64,000 bases of DNA, taken from positions 19,964,001 through 20,028,000 of the forward strand of contig NC_135773.1 in NCBI RefSeq assembly GCF_028453695.1. The letters run 5' to 3'. The notes under the pieces were generated by a model. That model was not told where the DNA came from. It made no database searches and saw only the letters and a program-made list of their open reading frames with translations. Both the position numbers and the translations under genes were made by a program. Of the stretch, positions 1 to 11,957 are shown in pieces. Each line of letters begins with the position of its first letter. The stretch's first letter is position 1. This DNA is from Augochlora pura (Eukaryota > Arthropoda > Insecta > Hymenoptera > Halictidae).

Positions 1-512
1 TTGAAGTGTTGACTTTCTCAATTTTATTAGTATATATAAGAATAAAAAGATGAAATACAAAATTATTCACACACAAATTCAATCACGAATAACTTTAATC
101 GACTATTCACATTATAATCTCCTGTCACTATAATTCCTTTCAAAGCTATGTTGATTAATATTCTTCGTCTTTAATAATTACCGTAATTAAACAAAGGAAT
201 TTTTAATTTTCATATGTCTTTATATTACTCATATTCTTAGTTTTTGATAACAAAAGAAGCAAACTTGGTTTAAATTTAGATGCAATAAATAACATTTATA
301 TTTAATGGATTATGTATAAAATAACGAGTTGTGTTAATCTAATTTTTGATTTATGGAACCATAAATCTGGGGGATCGATACGATACAGGATACGACGTTC
401 TCACATGGATCGCATTATTCTCTTAATTGAATGAATAATTGCGCGCGCTCGAGAATGACGTCGAACGGGAGGAGGGGAGAGGTAGCAGCTACAAAAGACT
501 CGTATTACTTAC

Positions 513-577
513 TTTCTCGTCTTTGCGTGGGGAGTGTTCTCGACAATGTCGTCTTCCTCGGTTGAGTGTTCGGCGTC
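513..577 (-). CDS. Brca1: Brca1 short acidic exon after the central exon
   Basis: A 65-nt segment with acceptor ATATCCAG (AG at 579-578) and donor GTAAGT (GT at 512-511). It starts in phase 0, exactly the phase in which the central exon ends, and reads DAEHSTEEDDIVENTPHAKT. It is short, so the evidence is the pair of good splice sites, the phase match and the acidic, coding-like peptide. It ends in phase 2, so the transcript continues left of the window toward the BRCT domains. Confidence 0.6.
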
Positions 578-3500
578 CTGGATATTTCAGAGCACAAGTG
601 AGTCTTTGAGAGGGGCTGTGCAAAGAGGCTTGTTTATCTCGTAAGTAGCGGAATGAATAGTTACGGTGAATAATGAGAGCCACGATTTAGATACCGAACG
701 TGGCAGGAAATTATGCTGTTTTTCAGGCACAATTCCCTGGCTAATATCCCGTATTCCCCGACCAGTCGGATGCAAACGCTGCTCCCGACGAACTAATTGC
801 TCTTCTTGCAAACAATACTTATTACCCGGAAGACAATTTTACGAAGGTATCTTGGCTTCTCCCTCGCGCAAGTTTCCAGAAGGAACGCGCGCGAAATAAA
901 CCGACGCGACGGTAAAGTTCCGAAAATAATGGAAACCCTTCGATCGAATAATTTTCGCATAAATCGAGATACTTTTCGAACTCGTCGGATGTCGAAACAT
1001 TCGCTATTTTGAAATGGTTTAAATAAAAATCGATATTGTTATAGATAATTAACGCGACGATAATCGTTTATCTAAAAATCGATACAGAAGCAAATATACC
1101 AATTATTAAACAAAATAGAAGACTTAATATAATTTCTTAACCCCTTGCACTCGAAGCTACTTTAAGCTTAGATCTAAAATTGCTATTTTGAGTAGTATAG
1201 TACTTGGTATAATTTATGCATGTGAGATTGAGTCTTGTGACTCATAAAATTGTAACGCTTTTAACAGAAGGGTCTTTAATAATGTCAACATTATTTTGAT
1301 AATTACATAACAATTTTCAGAGGCGTTACTCGTGTGCAAAGGGTTAAAAGACTAATCTTGAAGTTACGATCAACAAGCCTAGTAATATTTACAACTGATA
1401 TATAGAATACTTCTGTATTCTAGTAAAAGCTCTATCAATTTCAGAACCAAATGCTTTACGAGACGATGAAACCAAAAACTCACCTCTTCTTTCAAATTTA
1501 AGGGAGTGCTAGCGTTCCCATTCCAATTCTCCGTTTGGGATGGCCGTTCCTGTTTCACTGGCGTCTGCGCGTTCGCAGCTCTTCCAAACAGATCGTCCTC
1601 GAACTGTTTGATGATCATTTGATGTTGGGTGATGTCCATCAGCGAGTCCTGCTCGAAGCACGTTTCTTTCAGAGTCACGTCGTTGACCGTGTTCTCGAGT
1701 ATTCTGTCACTGCCAGGCAACGCCGGATTAATCGTCGATAATCTATTCGCGACGTTGTTCCTGGTGGCCGGCTGTTGGCTCGTCGATTTCACCGGCTTAG
1801 TCTGTTCCCGCGATCTATCATCCCCTATCTTCGAACTTTTATCAGCGGCGTTTACGTGCTCCGGAGTCAGGGTTTTGTCACCGTCGGTCTCACTGTCGTA
1901 CAATCTACCGGATTCGTCGCACTCGTTCTCCTTATCGGAGCCCTTGCACAACCGGCTGACTGAAGCATCCTTAAATCGTCCGTCCTCGCGCACGTTCCGC
2001 GCAGAATCCACGCCAGCGTGGCATTTCCGTTTCCGCGGCCTGCAATAGTCACTTATCAGCTGCTCCGTGTCGACATTGGCGATAATTTCGTCAAAATTAT
2101 CCTGCATCAAGCACGCGACCTCTTCCCTCCTTTGTCTCGTCGGCTCTTTGTCGCCAGAAGTCGTCGCCGCTCTCTGAATGTTCCTGACGCTGTCTATCGT
2201 CGCTCCAAAGTCCGGCGAATCGTTGTCAAAAGATCCTTTGCCCGAAGGACCTTGCCCCATCTTGGCGTTAACTTTCGACGAGTTCGGGTCGCTGTCCGAT
2301 GAGGATAAACGTATCCTTTGAACGGGGCCCGTTCTCCTGGATATTCTGGGTGAATTCAAAAACGAGGACTTCGCGTTGGCCCAATGCTCGCCGATGTTTG
2401 TCGATATATCTATTTTTGAAAATTTGTTGCTCGGCTGCAAATCCCTGGACCAACTGTCCACGATCATATCCACGTCTTTGTAGGAATCCGAGTCCGGGGT
2501 AGCTGATCGTTTTCGTTTGGTCGCCGTCGAGGTGCCTGGTTGCTGATTCAGGCCGGGAAAATTACTCCTTTTGGAGCTCAAAGAACTATCGGTGCTTGGC
2601 GACTTGATCCTTTTGTAGACCTTCTTTTGCTGTTTCCGCGTATATGTTCCGTTGCCTGCCTCCAAGTCGGAACTCAGCGTAATAGTTTCAACGATTTGGC
2701 CACTGTGACTAGAGGGACGACAATCCATGGCATCGTTTTTTCCATGCGCTACCGGACCCTTGCTGTACGTAGCACCCGCCTGATGATCGTTGACCTCCGT
2801 CGTCCTGCTCGTCTTCTGAACCAAGTTATTTCGGCTAGTGGATTTCTCCCTCGTTTTACGCGGCGCGTCGTCGGTCTCCGGTCCTCCAGAGCCCTGCATC
2901 GACGTCCTTACGAGGGCCCTCGAATGAACGCCTCTTGTATCGGACAAGTTGCTCCTCTTGGCACCGATATCTTCGTCATCCTGTTGCGCGAACTTCACGG
3001 CTCGCTGAGTGTTCCTGGTAGGGGAGTACAGGTCAAGGAACTTCAGCTGAGAGTCGTCTTTCGATGACAGTATATTGACGGTGCTATTGAAAGCTGTTGT
3101 CGCCTTGGAAGGGGTGTTCTGACGAACCGGTCGAACGACGTTCCCTTCGTTCTCGTAGATAGAAACCATGAGAATATCGTTCGAGTCACGAGGTTCACTG
3201 GCTGCGGTGGCTGAAATGATGTCCTTGGAGATGGGGTCCAGACTGTCGATGACGATCCTTGGCGCCACAGGTATGACAGAAGACTTTGTCGACTCTGAGT
3301 CAGACTGGGAAGTTCCTTTTCCCTTCGGGTCGACCGCTGCTACTTTTTCTCTGCTGGCTGATGAACCAACTCCAGTGCTATTTTGCGATGGCTCCGCATT
3401 GTTCACCGTGAATCTAGCATTGCTACCGAAATTATTCTTGGACGAAAGATTAACGATACTTTCGTGTTTCATCGGATCGTCTAGTGTTTGCCTCCTTCGG

Positions 3501-6500
3501 TTACGTTCATGAGGTGTCGGCAACCGTCGCCTGGTGCTTCCAAGGTACAGGAATCTAACAACCTTCATATTGCATTTGACAAGTTTGCCCAGTTTTTTGA
3601 ACATTGTCATAGACTTCCTCTGTACGTTACACTTACAAGCCTTAGCGTCTTCGACGTGCCTGTTCCCCGTCATATTATTTCCTTCGCGTTCACCGAGCGT
3701 GTTCGCGGATTTTGTCGGCGCAGCGACGATATTCTCCGCTCGACAGATCTCGTGATTCAAGTCACGTTTCACGGCGTGCAGTCGCGAGTTGGAGTCGGTG
3801 GCCGCGGGATCGTCGAATTTCGGATCGGCTTCGGGTCTCTTTAGAGACAACCTGCTGAGCAACGGCGTCGAGGATTGAAAGCTGGCGGGCGATTGCTGCA
3901 CGATCGGCGCCATTTCCACATCCACCGACGGAGAGACGTAGCCTTCCAGTAGATTCGGGCTATCTTCCACCGGATTTCTAACCGGCGTCACGCCGGTAGA
4001 CGACGTCACGATTCGCCTCCGCGGGGGCGTTCGTTGGAGACCCAACTCTCGCAGGAACTTGTTCTCCGAGTCTTCGTCAAACGTTAGATTTTCAATTACC
4101 AGGTTCTGCTGTTGGTCCGCGGCCTCGACGATCTCGTTCGTCCCAGGATTGTTCAGATTTCTCCTATGCACCTGCTCGCCCTCCTCGAACGCGATGAAGG
4201 ACGATCTTCCAGCAGCACGGGTCGCTCTCGCCATCGATCCGTTGTTCTTGTTCCTAAACTGCTGTTTCTTGGCGTTCTTATGCACCGGCAATTTCTCATT
4301 CGCATCGTTATCCGCGACACTCGGCCTCTCCGCGCTCCTTCTTACGGATCCACCCGATAGTTTTTTCTGCCTCGGGGCTCGCTCCTTCGCGGATTCATTC
4401 GCCAACTTTTTGCTCCTGTTCTCAATGCTCACGTTCAAGGACCTGATCTTCTTCGGCCTCTTCGAGCGCATCTCTTTCCCGAACTGGACGACCGACGTCC
4501 AGTTTTTCTTCGTCGACGGCAGCAGATCGCACGGCGACGTTTTCTGAACGTCGCTCCTCCTGCTATCGTCCTGTTCCTGAACACCGTCCCTCTCGTTATC
4601 CGATTTGTCGTAGCTGGAAGCGCTTTGTCTTCGATCGACCCGACTCGTTTGCATTCCGCCGGCTGCGTCGTTTGCTCTCGGAGCCGACGCCGACGATGCT
4701 CTTCGGGTCTCGACCGCTTTGATCATCGTCTCCCGATTATCCTTGTCCTTTTGATCTTTCGATGATCGTCCTACCGTTACATTCCGCTTGCTACCGATCT
4801 CCTCGAAGGGTTCAGCGCTCTTGGCTTCAAGGCCGTCCCCGTCGACTTTCTTTTCACCGGCCTCGGATACCGAACAGAGCAAGGTATCGTTCAGGTTAGT
4901 GTCAGGCGTATTGCTCCGTCTCGGGCTGCGGGCCTCGATGTTCGCCGGCAAATTTTCGAGCCAACTGTGCACCTTCAGTTCCGCCGAGCTCTCGTCGTCA
5001 TAATTCGTTTGGTCGGGCAGCAACGGCTCGACACCAGATATACTATACTTCGGAAAGTATTTCGTTATGACGCTGCTCTCCGGGGCGTCGTCCTTTTTGC
5101 TCTTGCTGCCGCTGGACCTTTTCGATTTCAACGCGGCACGTTTCGCTCGCGAACTTGCCGATTTCTTCAATGGCTTCGGCTGCGCGTACGAGCAACTCGG
5201 CTGAATGTACTCTTCCGAGTTCTGCTTCGCGGACTCCCTACTGCCGGAAGAACAGCTTTCCACTGTGCTGGGCCGTCTCGCCCTGTACGACGTTACTGTA
5301 ACATGCGCGCGACGATGACGTAGCTTAATCAACGAATAGCTGATGCATGCGTTAGTAACAGAAACGTGTGTGTCAAATATATTTCCGTCAAGACTATGGA
5401 GAAATGTAAAGATACTGTTAGTCTTCGCAGCTTGGTCATATGAATAGAAGGAACAGGAAATTTCGATTAACCCTTTCGCGACGGCGCATCTGTACCATTC
5501 TTCGCTACTTTTCGCGACGGCGCGACTGTCTATGCTTTGTCTTCGTTCGCGAAAGCGAAAATGAACCATACTTCGCCACCAATATTTGTAGCCAATATTT
5601 ATTACCAAGTATTTATAGCTTTATTTTGAGTTCGCTATTAAAATAAAATAACAATATAATTATGATTATATAAGCAGCTGTGGACCAAAAAGTGGCTGCC
5701 TTATATACAGGGTGTCAGCCACTGTGATGCACCAAGTGACTGCCGTATGTATACACGGCACCCGTCGCGAAAGGTTAAATGTTCATTATTAGGTTGCACT
5801 GAATCTATCGGAGATTTCATAGTAATGCTCATTTTCATGATAAAAGTAAGATCGTGAATTTAAGAGCTAAATATAGTATAATGAAGGAGAAGATAACATG
5901 TTTATTAATTCATGTGACATTATATAAGAATGAATATTTTTTACTATCGTTACTAATATACATTGTTTTATGACAACGACAAAGCTGAAATCACTCGTAG
6001 TTTGTACGACTGCTATTTTAACGTAAGCTTAAATGAAGAAGTCTTATGGGAAAGTGTTCCATAAAAACATTTTTATAATTTCAGTAACTGTAAAGGGAAA
6101 AATCATATTGCATAAAGATGGCTACATTTACGTTTGATATAAAAAATAATCGATACCTTACAGGATTTTTACAATCTTTAAATATGTAGTAAACATACGA
6201 TCACAGCGTTAATGGATCGTTACGGACTTTGCAAATCGTGCATGCATATTCATCGATTAATATGCACTGACGACATGTGTGACGATTCGATGTAAATATT
6301 AATGAATAGTCGATAACTGCATCCATTGTACGAGCAGAAATATCGAAATTTTATGACTGCGAGAAATTTTGATTTTTCATTCAAATTAAATACTATTACA
6401 ATGCTATTACAAATTCCAAAGCTTAGCAGTTAATATCATTTACAATATCTGCAGTCTTTTTTCAAGATAAAAATTCAACTTAGAGACAACACGTGAATGT

Positions 6501-9500
6501 GCTTAATAAAAATAACAAATGGGCCATATCGAATAATTATGAGATTTTAACAAAATATTCTGCAAAGATCGCCGTTTTAAGAACAGCTTTTTAAATCGTA
6601 GAACACCTAGGATATATTTTTATAAAATATTTACGGAAAAATTTTGAAAGGTCAGCCGCTCCGGATGCATAACAAGCACGTGGTCGTTTACTTTTTTGCG
6701 CGTTCCTCGCATATCCGTGACTGCGTTGCCACGGTGTTGCTATGTTAGCGTTTCCTCTATAACATACAGCGATTTACTACATCGTATATCAAATGTTGTT
6801 TACCGGCGAGATCTAGCATACGTCTGTTCACGAATATTTGCATATAAAAAGATTTCGTACTCATCTTTTACCTCCGCGATTGCCGTAGGGTTAACAGAAT
6901 ATCGGACGTCAGCCAGCGTATTTTCCAGAAGACGAACAAATCTGTTCTTATATTTAAGATTGTAAATTCGTGAAAAATATAGATCGATAATCCTTTCGTT
7001 CAATTATAATTATAATTTTTTTAAGTTATATTGTCTTGATCAATTATACTTTTTCTAATGCGTTTGGTTTTCATATGACCACTGAATCGAATATACATAT
7101 TTGACTATGTTTGTCTTTTTACTACAAGAATATATAAAAAAATATGTTACAGTGTTATGTTAATCACTTGATTATTGTACTTTGATCCAATTTTCATTTT
7201 ATCATGGAATTATTACTGACGCTGATTCGAAAAATATATAATGCGTTTAATTACATTTTGTTGCACTTTTAAATACAGCACACAATGTGCCGTTTGTGTT
7301 CATCGAATATTTTTTAAATAAATTCGTCGTTGTCAACAACACCTACAAACGTTCCAAATAAAATTCCGTACTTGAAATGTCGCTCAAAAAGTTTAGGTCG
7401 AAGTCGTATATTCAGATATTTCAAACCGCTGTTGTTTTGTCAGTAGAAGCGCACGTTTTCATCCGTACAACGTTACGCTACACAAATTCAATACCGTAGA
7501 ATTAGTTCTTTCAGTAAAGTTTGCGTATCTTTTTGAGGTAAAATTGTATTGGTGCAAAACATATTATTCTTTCATGAATAGTATTTTCGTGCGATACGAA
7601 GGATAGTCTCATGATCATACTGAAAAGTCAAAATACAAAAGTGGTGACTTTTGTTAAATTAACAATGTATGAATGTTATTGTTATTTTATGTATTAATTA
7701 GCTACATCTGTGAACATTGTGAGTAATTTGTTAATAAGTAGATCTAATTTTTTAAAGAAAAGCGATAAAAGTATTTCACTCATTAATAATTGTTATTTTA
7801 ATATTTTTACAATAATACGTGATTCTAGAAAAATCAGAGTTAAATAATTAATTCTTCGTCAATTAGATTACTTATTCTGAAAAGAAAGTTATATTGCTCT
7901 AAGTTAGACCTTGTTAATTTATACGATTTCTTGAACATTAAAAATGTGCATGCAACTGCAGAACAATTTATATTAACGATTATCTTCTTAATAATCTTTA
8001 ATTTTATCAAATTCTCGAGATTGTTGGCGTGACTGTCAAATTTCTTATTTGGATATAACTATTTGTCCACTCTCTACAACTTCTATCTTTGGTTCTCCGA
8101 AAACCGAAAGGGCTACTGCGGAGACTTAGTTAAATATTCAAGCAAGGTATCAGTTAAATGTCCATCGCAGGAATTTCCGAGATCCGGCGACACACGTAAA
8201 CGTTAAGACCTCGTGAAACATTAAACTTTTGTATACCGGCAGGAAGCATTGGGATCCCAAACAAGGGCAGAATCTAAATGTTTAAGAGACTCCTTCCGTC
8301 CTGAGAAACGGATAGCTGCCTGAAGTGAACACGATGTCGTAACGCAAAGACATGCAAACACGAAGAAGTATTTTTTGTAAGCAACCCTTGTTTCTTGTCA
8401 CGAATGCAACATTAGTTCCGCCCAAATTTACCGCGTTAGGGTTCGTACCCGCGCGAAATTAGAGGGTATTTAACTACCCCTGCAACAAGTATTGGAACAC
8501 TATTTAAACGCGCTAATTTTTTGAATGACCTGAAATTTTGTTTAAATATTAAAGACACCAGTTCGTTTCAAAAATAATTTTAAAAATAAAAATTAAACAA
8601 ACGCTTCTTATTATCCTGCACTGATTTTTCAATTTTTATATTAATAATAATAATAATTTAATATAATACTTTTACAACGTAAATAATTCTGTATCCCGTA
8701 AATTTAACATACTAATCTCGGACAAAACGGAATCCTAGTTCTAGTATTAATAAATTTCGATAGTTTTCATTGTTACTAAATTGTTATAATAATATCGATT
8801 GTTGTATTGTTATAATAATAAATGGTTTGCACAAGATAAGGTAGGTCAAGTATATCAAAAAGGAAGAACCTCTATATTTGAATTTTCAATGAATAACAGA
8901 AAGGTAATAGCGGAATGTTTTACGAAAGCAGAATAATAATATGAACGTTGAAAGGAATTCGCTCACCGTCGATGCCGGTGTCCTTTTGTACAGCTTCCAT
9001 CAATTTCTCTAATCTATCGATGTAGATCTCTATGTGCCCGTCTTCGCGTGTATCGCGTCGCTTTATAACGGAGTTGCACAATGGGCACGTTGAATTCTTG
9101 CTTTGCAACACCTTTTGGATGCACTCCCGACAAAATCGATGCCCGCATCGAGTTCTCATGGGGTTTGATATGGGATGCAGACTGAAACAGAAAATATGCA
9201 GCATTAGTAAAGTAATACACCGTTTAATTTAATGTACAGTATTCAAGAATTTAAAATTACATTTATTAGTGTACGTATACTGTTCTAGTGTCAAATATAT
9301 TAAATGTGTATAATATTAACTATATTAAATATATTAAATGAAAGGTATTTACATAAGTAAATAAACCTAATGAAAATCCAATTAAGAATGACTGATGCTG
9401 TAACTGACACATTTTATAATCATACGCAATGATTATAACAGGAAACATTACGCTAGTTGCATAATATGCGTTTCACAATCTCAACTGAATTAACACATTG

Positions 9501-10707
9501 ACAACGGCTTGACCCATGTGTCAGATCCGTGGGCTGCGTACATTTGTTTATTTTGCTTGCATTTCACAAAATAAATACTACAAAATAGGTATATGTTATT
9601 TTATCTGAACATTATAAACAGATATTCAATAGTAAAAACATAGAAATTCAATATTATAAACTTAACATAATTATTTAATTATTGTAAATTTCAGGCACCG
9701 ACTCGCAGAGAAAATCGTGATTATTTAAGTTAAATATTCAGTTAAGTTAACTGGAATGTGTAGTCATCTTATCTTACTACATGCTGTTATCTCTAGAATG
9801 ATAAAGCTTGCCGCCTTCTTCCATTAATGTTACTTTTATAAGTTCATATATTACACTATACAATATTAAATTATTAAAACTGTATTCGCTATGTAGCCAA
9901 TTTTAAAATTAAGAGGTAAAAAGACTTTGTTCACCAAATACTTCATTCTAACATAAGCATATTTAATTTCTGCGTATAAAGTAGATACCAAAATTAAATT
10001 AATAATAGATATAGATATAATAGATATAATAGACATAGAACAAGAAAAATACCACTGAAATATATACATATAATATTTATTTGAAAACAAATGACCAATT
10101 TTATCATGCCTACCGTAGGAAAAGAATCACATTTTATATTATGAGAAGTATAGTCTTGGAAACCGTTTTGTGTATAAGATAAAAACATAAATCATATAAT
10201 TAATAAACAAAAATATGTTACTAAACTTATACTTTAAGGTTCAATAAAATATAGTAGATAAATCTGAAGTAATTCAATTAAATAATACAATTAGCTGACA
10301 ATCTATTAATGAATTAATATATTAATGTGATATGCTGAATTAATGTAATGACCTGTATTAAAATTGAAAAATCTAGAGAATTTAAATAAATTGTGAACTT
10401 AAGTATGTAAAGTCTATACAAAACTAGAACGAGATTGTTCATTGAAGTGGGAACAGTATTCCATTCATAAACTCCGTCGTAAACAGAGGCAAACATAACC
10501 TATACCGCAATGTGAAAACTAATAAGAAAACAATCGTTTGTCTTCACCCGATGATGCATATTAAATTACTTAGAATATTCATGGTTCTGGAACATGATCT
10601 TATTAGTACCGATTTAAAACTTACCAAATTGAACATCGTAAACATTTCTGCATGTTTCGTATCACGTCTGACAGTTTGTCAACGATTTCAAATGTTTCTT
10701 CCATCAT
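513..10707 (-). CDS. Brca1: BRCA1 homologue (RING E3 ligase, DNA repair), five exons, C-terminus outside window
   Basis: Composite gene on the minus strand: 10707-10625, 9181-8967, 8300-8237 (tentative), 5282-1484 and 577-513. The N-terminus reads MMEETFEIVDKLSD then VIRNMQKCLRCSICLHPI, which aligns with the human BRCA1 start around the VINAMQK helix and first zinc pair. All eight C3HC4 ligands are present (C25, C28, C40, H42, C45, C48, C60, C63), and the RING is followed by a helix ending KDTGID, matching QLDTGLE in human BRCA1. In the family this RING pairs with BARD1 to form a nuclear ubiquitin ligase in homologous recombination and checkpoint control. Exon phases agree at each junction used. 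About 1,400 codons are visible. The two BRCT domains must lie left of position 1. Identity rests on the RING and its flanking helices; the low-complexity middle adds little. Confidence 0.88.
766..846 (+). CDS. Candidate plus-strand exon in the last visible Brca1 intron
   Basis: An 81-nt open segment sits between a branchpoint-like CTAAT, a pyrimidine-rich acceptor (CCCCGACCAG, AG at 764-765) and a donor AAG|GTATCT (GT at 847-848). It encodes 27 residues, from SDANAAPDELIALL to YYPEDNFTK, that look like ordinary protein with an N-glycosylation sequon (NNT). It lies antisense within the Brca1 intron. It could belong to a nested gene or to a neighbour entering from the left. I do not recognise the family, and no partner exon was found. 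Confidence 0.35.
1137..1347 (-). mobile_element. TTAA MITE, family 1
   Basis: TTAA ends with inverted repeats CCCCTTGCACTCGA and TCGTGTGCAAAGGG. Internal sequence matches the copies at 22330 and 50763. The orientation is opposite to the copies at 15744, 25052 and 60541. Position is within a Brca1 intron. Confidence 0.75.
1484..5282 (-). CDS. Brca1: Brca1 large central exon (equivalent of vertebrate exon 11)
   Basis: A 3,799-nt exon with acceptor GTCGTACAG (AG at 5284-5283) and donor GAG|GTGAGT (GT at 1483-1482). It encodes about 1,266 residues rich in Ser, Lys, Arg, Asn and Asp, mostly disordered, with basic clusters that could serve as nuclear localisation signals (KRPKKIRS, RPRKRKCH, RRRLPTPHERNRRR). 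A single very large internal exon between RING and BRCT is typical of BRCA1. Conserved-looking islands are FKKLGKLVKCNMKVVRFLYL near the middle and SLMDITQHQMIIKQFEDDLF near the end. The frame stays open about 109 codons upstream of the acceptor, but those codons come from intron and from a transposon end and should not be annotated as protein. Confidence 0.85.
5467..5778. mobile_element. TTAA MITE, family 3, next to the Brca1 central exon
   Basis: About 312 bp from TTAACCCTTTCGCGACGGCG to CCCGTCGCGAAAGGTTAA, with a second CGCGACGGCGC near the left end. It lies in the intron, 185 bases upstream of the acceptor of the 3.8-kb Brca1 exon. Confidence 0.8.
8237..8300 (-). CDS. Brca1: Tentative Brca1 linker exon
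   Basis: This 64-nt segment has a good acceptor (CCGTTTCTCAG, AG at 8302-8301) and a weaker donor (CCG|GTATAC). Its phases fit exactly: two bases complete the codon left by the RING exon, there are twenty open codons (starting RKESLKHLDSAL), and two bases are left for the single base that opens the central exon. Without some exon of this phase, RING and central exon would be out of frame. The peptide is not recognisably conserved, so another exon in 5.8-8.9 kb could do the job. Confidence 0.42.
8967..9181 (-). CDS. Brca1: Brca1 RING exon
   Basis: The acceptor is a pyrimidine-rich tract ending TTTCAG (AG at 9183-9182) and the donor is GTGAGC (GT at 8966-8965). The exon encodes LHPISNPMRTRCGHRFCREC, then CPLC, then the helix after the RING with KLMEAVQKDTGID. 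It supplies six of the eight zinc ligands; the other two come from the start exon. Isoleucine in CSIC matches the human E2-contact residue Ile26. The length is 215 nt and it ends in phase 1, so the next exon must donate two bases. ATG codons within this exon are not the real start. Confidence 0.88.
10625..10707 (-). CDS. Brca1: Brca1 first coding exon (start codon and first zinc ligands)
   Basis: Two tandem ATG codons lie at 10707-10705 and 10704-10702, preceded by A-rich sequence; the first is taken as the start. The exon encodes the helix before the RING, which in BRCA1 forms the BARD1 four-helix bundle, and the first Cys-x2-Cys pair. It ends inside the second cysteine codon at a GTAAG donor (GT at 10624-10623). 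The split codon TG|T is completed by the first base of the next exon, giving the sequence CSICLHPI across the junction. This exon is too short to be seen as an isolated ORF. Confidence 0.85.
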
Positions 10708-11406
10708 TTTTCCTTATTTTTGTGGACGGTCACAAACGTTTATCCTTTATGTTCCATCCATCTCACAACACAAAACATCTGAATCACTTTAACAATTGGC
10801 GGTCTTTTATCGCGCCATACTTAAAGCTACACTAACATTAGTTGACAATACTTGTAAACATGATTCAATCAGTTTAGTGATTTCGTCACTATGATTTACG
10901 GTGGCGTTGCGATCGATCGCTAAACGTAGTGCGCAAAGATCTAACGTGAACTGAACGTTGTGTCGGAATATTTGCCAACAATATGAGCGAATTTAAGAAG
11001 TATTTTTCATGACAATATAAGGTAACAATTAAAATATCAAAGAACTGATATCATGATTCAGTTATTACAATCCAAAATCTTTCTAATCTACCAATATAGT
11101 ATTCCTACACAAATCATTGCTAACCTTCTTTCAAAATAATTTCCAATGAATTTTACTCGAAACATGACACTAGAATTCAATTTTTAATAACAAATATGTA
11201 GTTTACTTTTCTCAATTACCTTCGACAACGTAACAATTCTATGCAAGCGTTGTTTTAGACGTCAAACATAGATTTATGAATTCTACACTTTCAAAACTTT
11301 TAATTTAATTATAATTTTGATAAAGTATTTTGTGTATAATTTAGAATAAGAGATCCAGATTTAAATAGTATAAATATTAGTACAATATTCAATAATAGGA
11401 TAAATA

Positions 11407-11595
11407 TTAACCTTTGTGAAATAACTTTGATAGTGGACTGAATTCGAAAGGCAGATGTTTTAAACCTGTAGGTTTATGATCTTCATCGATAGATGGCGTC
11501 GATGAATTCAAACGGAACAATAGCGGGAATATACAAACATTCAAATATTTCATATAATAAAAATAATACTTCTTCGTACTTTCAGTTACGGTCAT
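11407..11595 (-). CDS. Possible small protein or last coding exon, unknown
   Basis: A 62-codon ORF from ATG at 11595 to TAA at 11407, upstream of Brca1 on the same strand. The first half is aromatic and hydrophobic (YYFYYMKYLNVCIFPLLF), like a membrane segment. The second half is polar and coding-like (SIDEDHKPTGLKHLPFEF). It could be a complete small membrane protein, or a terminal exon whose reading is real only in its second half. No poly(A) signal is obvious just downstream, and the surrounding sequence is very AT-rich, so a chance ORF is possible. Confidence 0.33.
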   Translation of the reverse strand: MTVTESTKKYYFYYMKYLNVCIFPLLFRLNSSTPSIDEDHKPTGLKHLPFEFSPLSKLFHKG

Positions 11596-11957
11596 TTAAT
11601 CCAATTACTCAAATATGGGAAATTTACTATACATTTTTAGTTGAAAATATAATTGTAATCCAATTAAAATTTGTAATAGATTTATTTGTGAAAATCACAC
11701 AAGTATGAATTATAAGGACTATACGTTTATTACATGTGTACTTTTATTTTGTATTTTGATTGTAAAATAAATAGATTATAGATTTTATGCAAAATACATA
11801 TTGTCTCCATTTATTTTCTTAATAATTTTAATATGTTATTAGTTTTGCATTTGATCTATACATTTTTATCTGAATACAAATATATCTATATTTTTTATTA
11901 ATATTACATCTTTCCTGTCATCTTGCGTTGCTGACACGAATAATTTTCCATTTCCAG

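Noticed and set aside
5283..5608. N-terminal extension of the large Brca1 ORF (ATG at 5608)
   Set aside because: It lies upstream of a good acceptor and is made of intron plus a TTAA transposon end. The real N-terminus is the RING part at 9-10.7 kb.
6800..7003. 67-codon minus-strand ORF in the Brca1 intron
   Set aside because: It has no convincing splice sites in the required phase and no similarity to the BRCA1 region after the RING.
8101..8480. Whole GC-richer block in the Brca1 intron as a larger exon
   Set aside because: All frames are broken by stops outside the 64-nt candidate.
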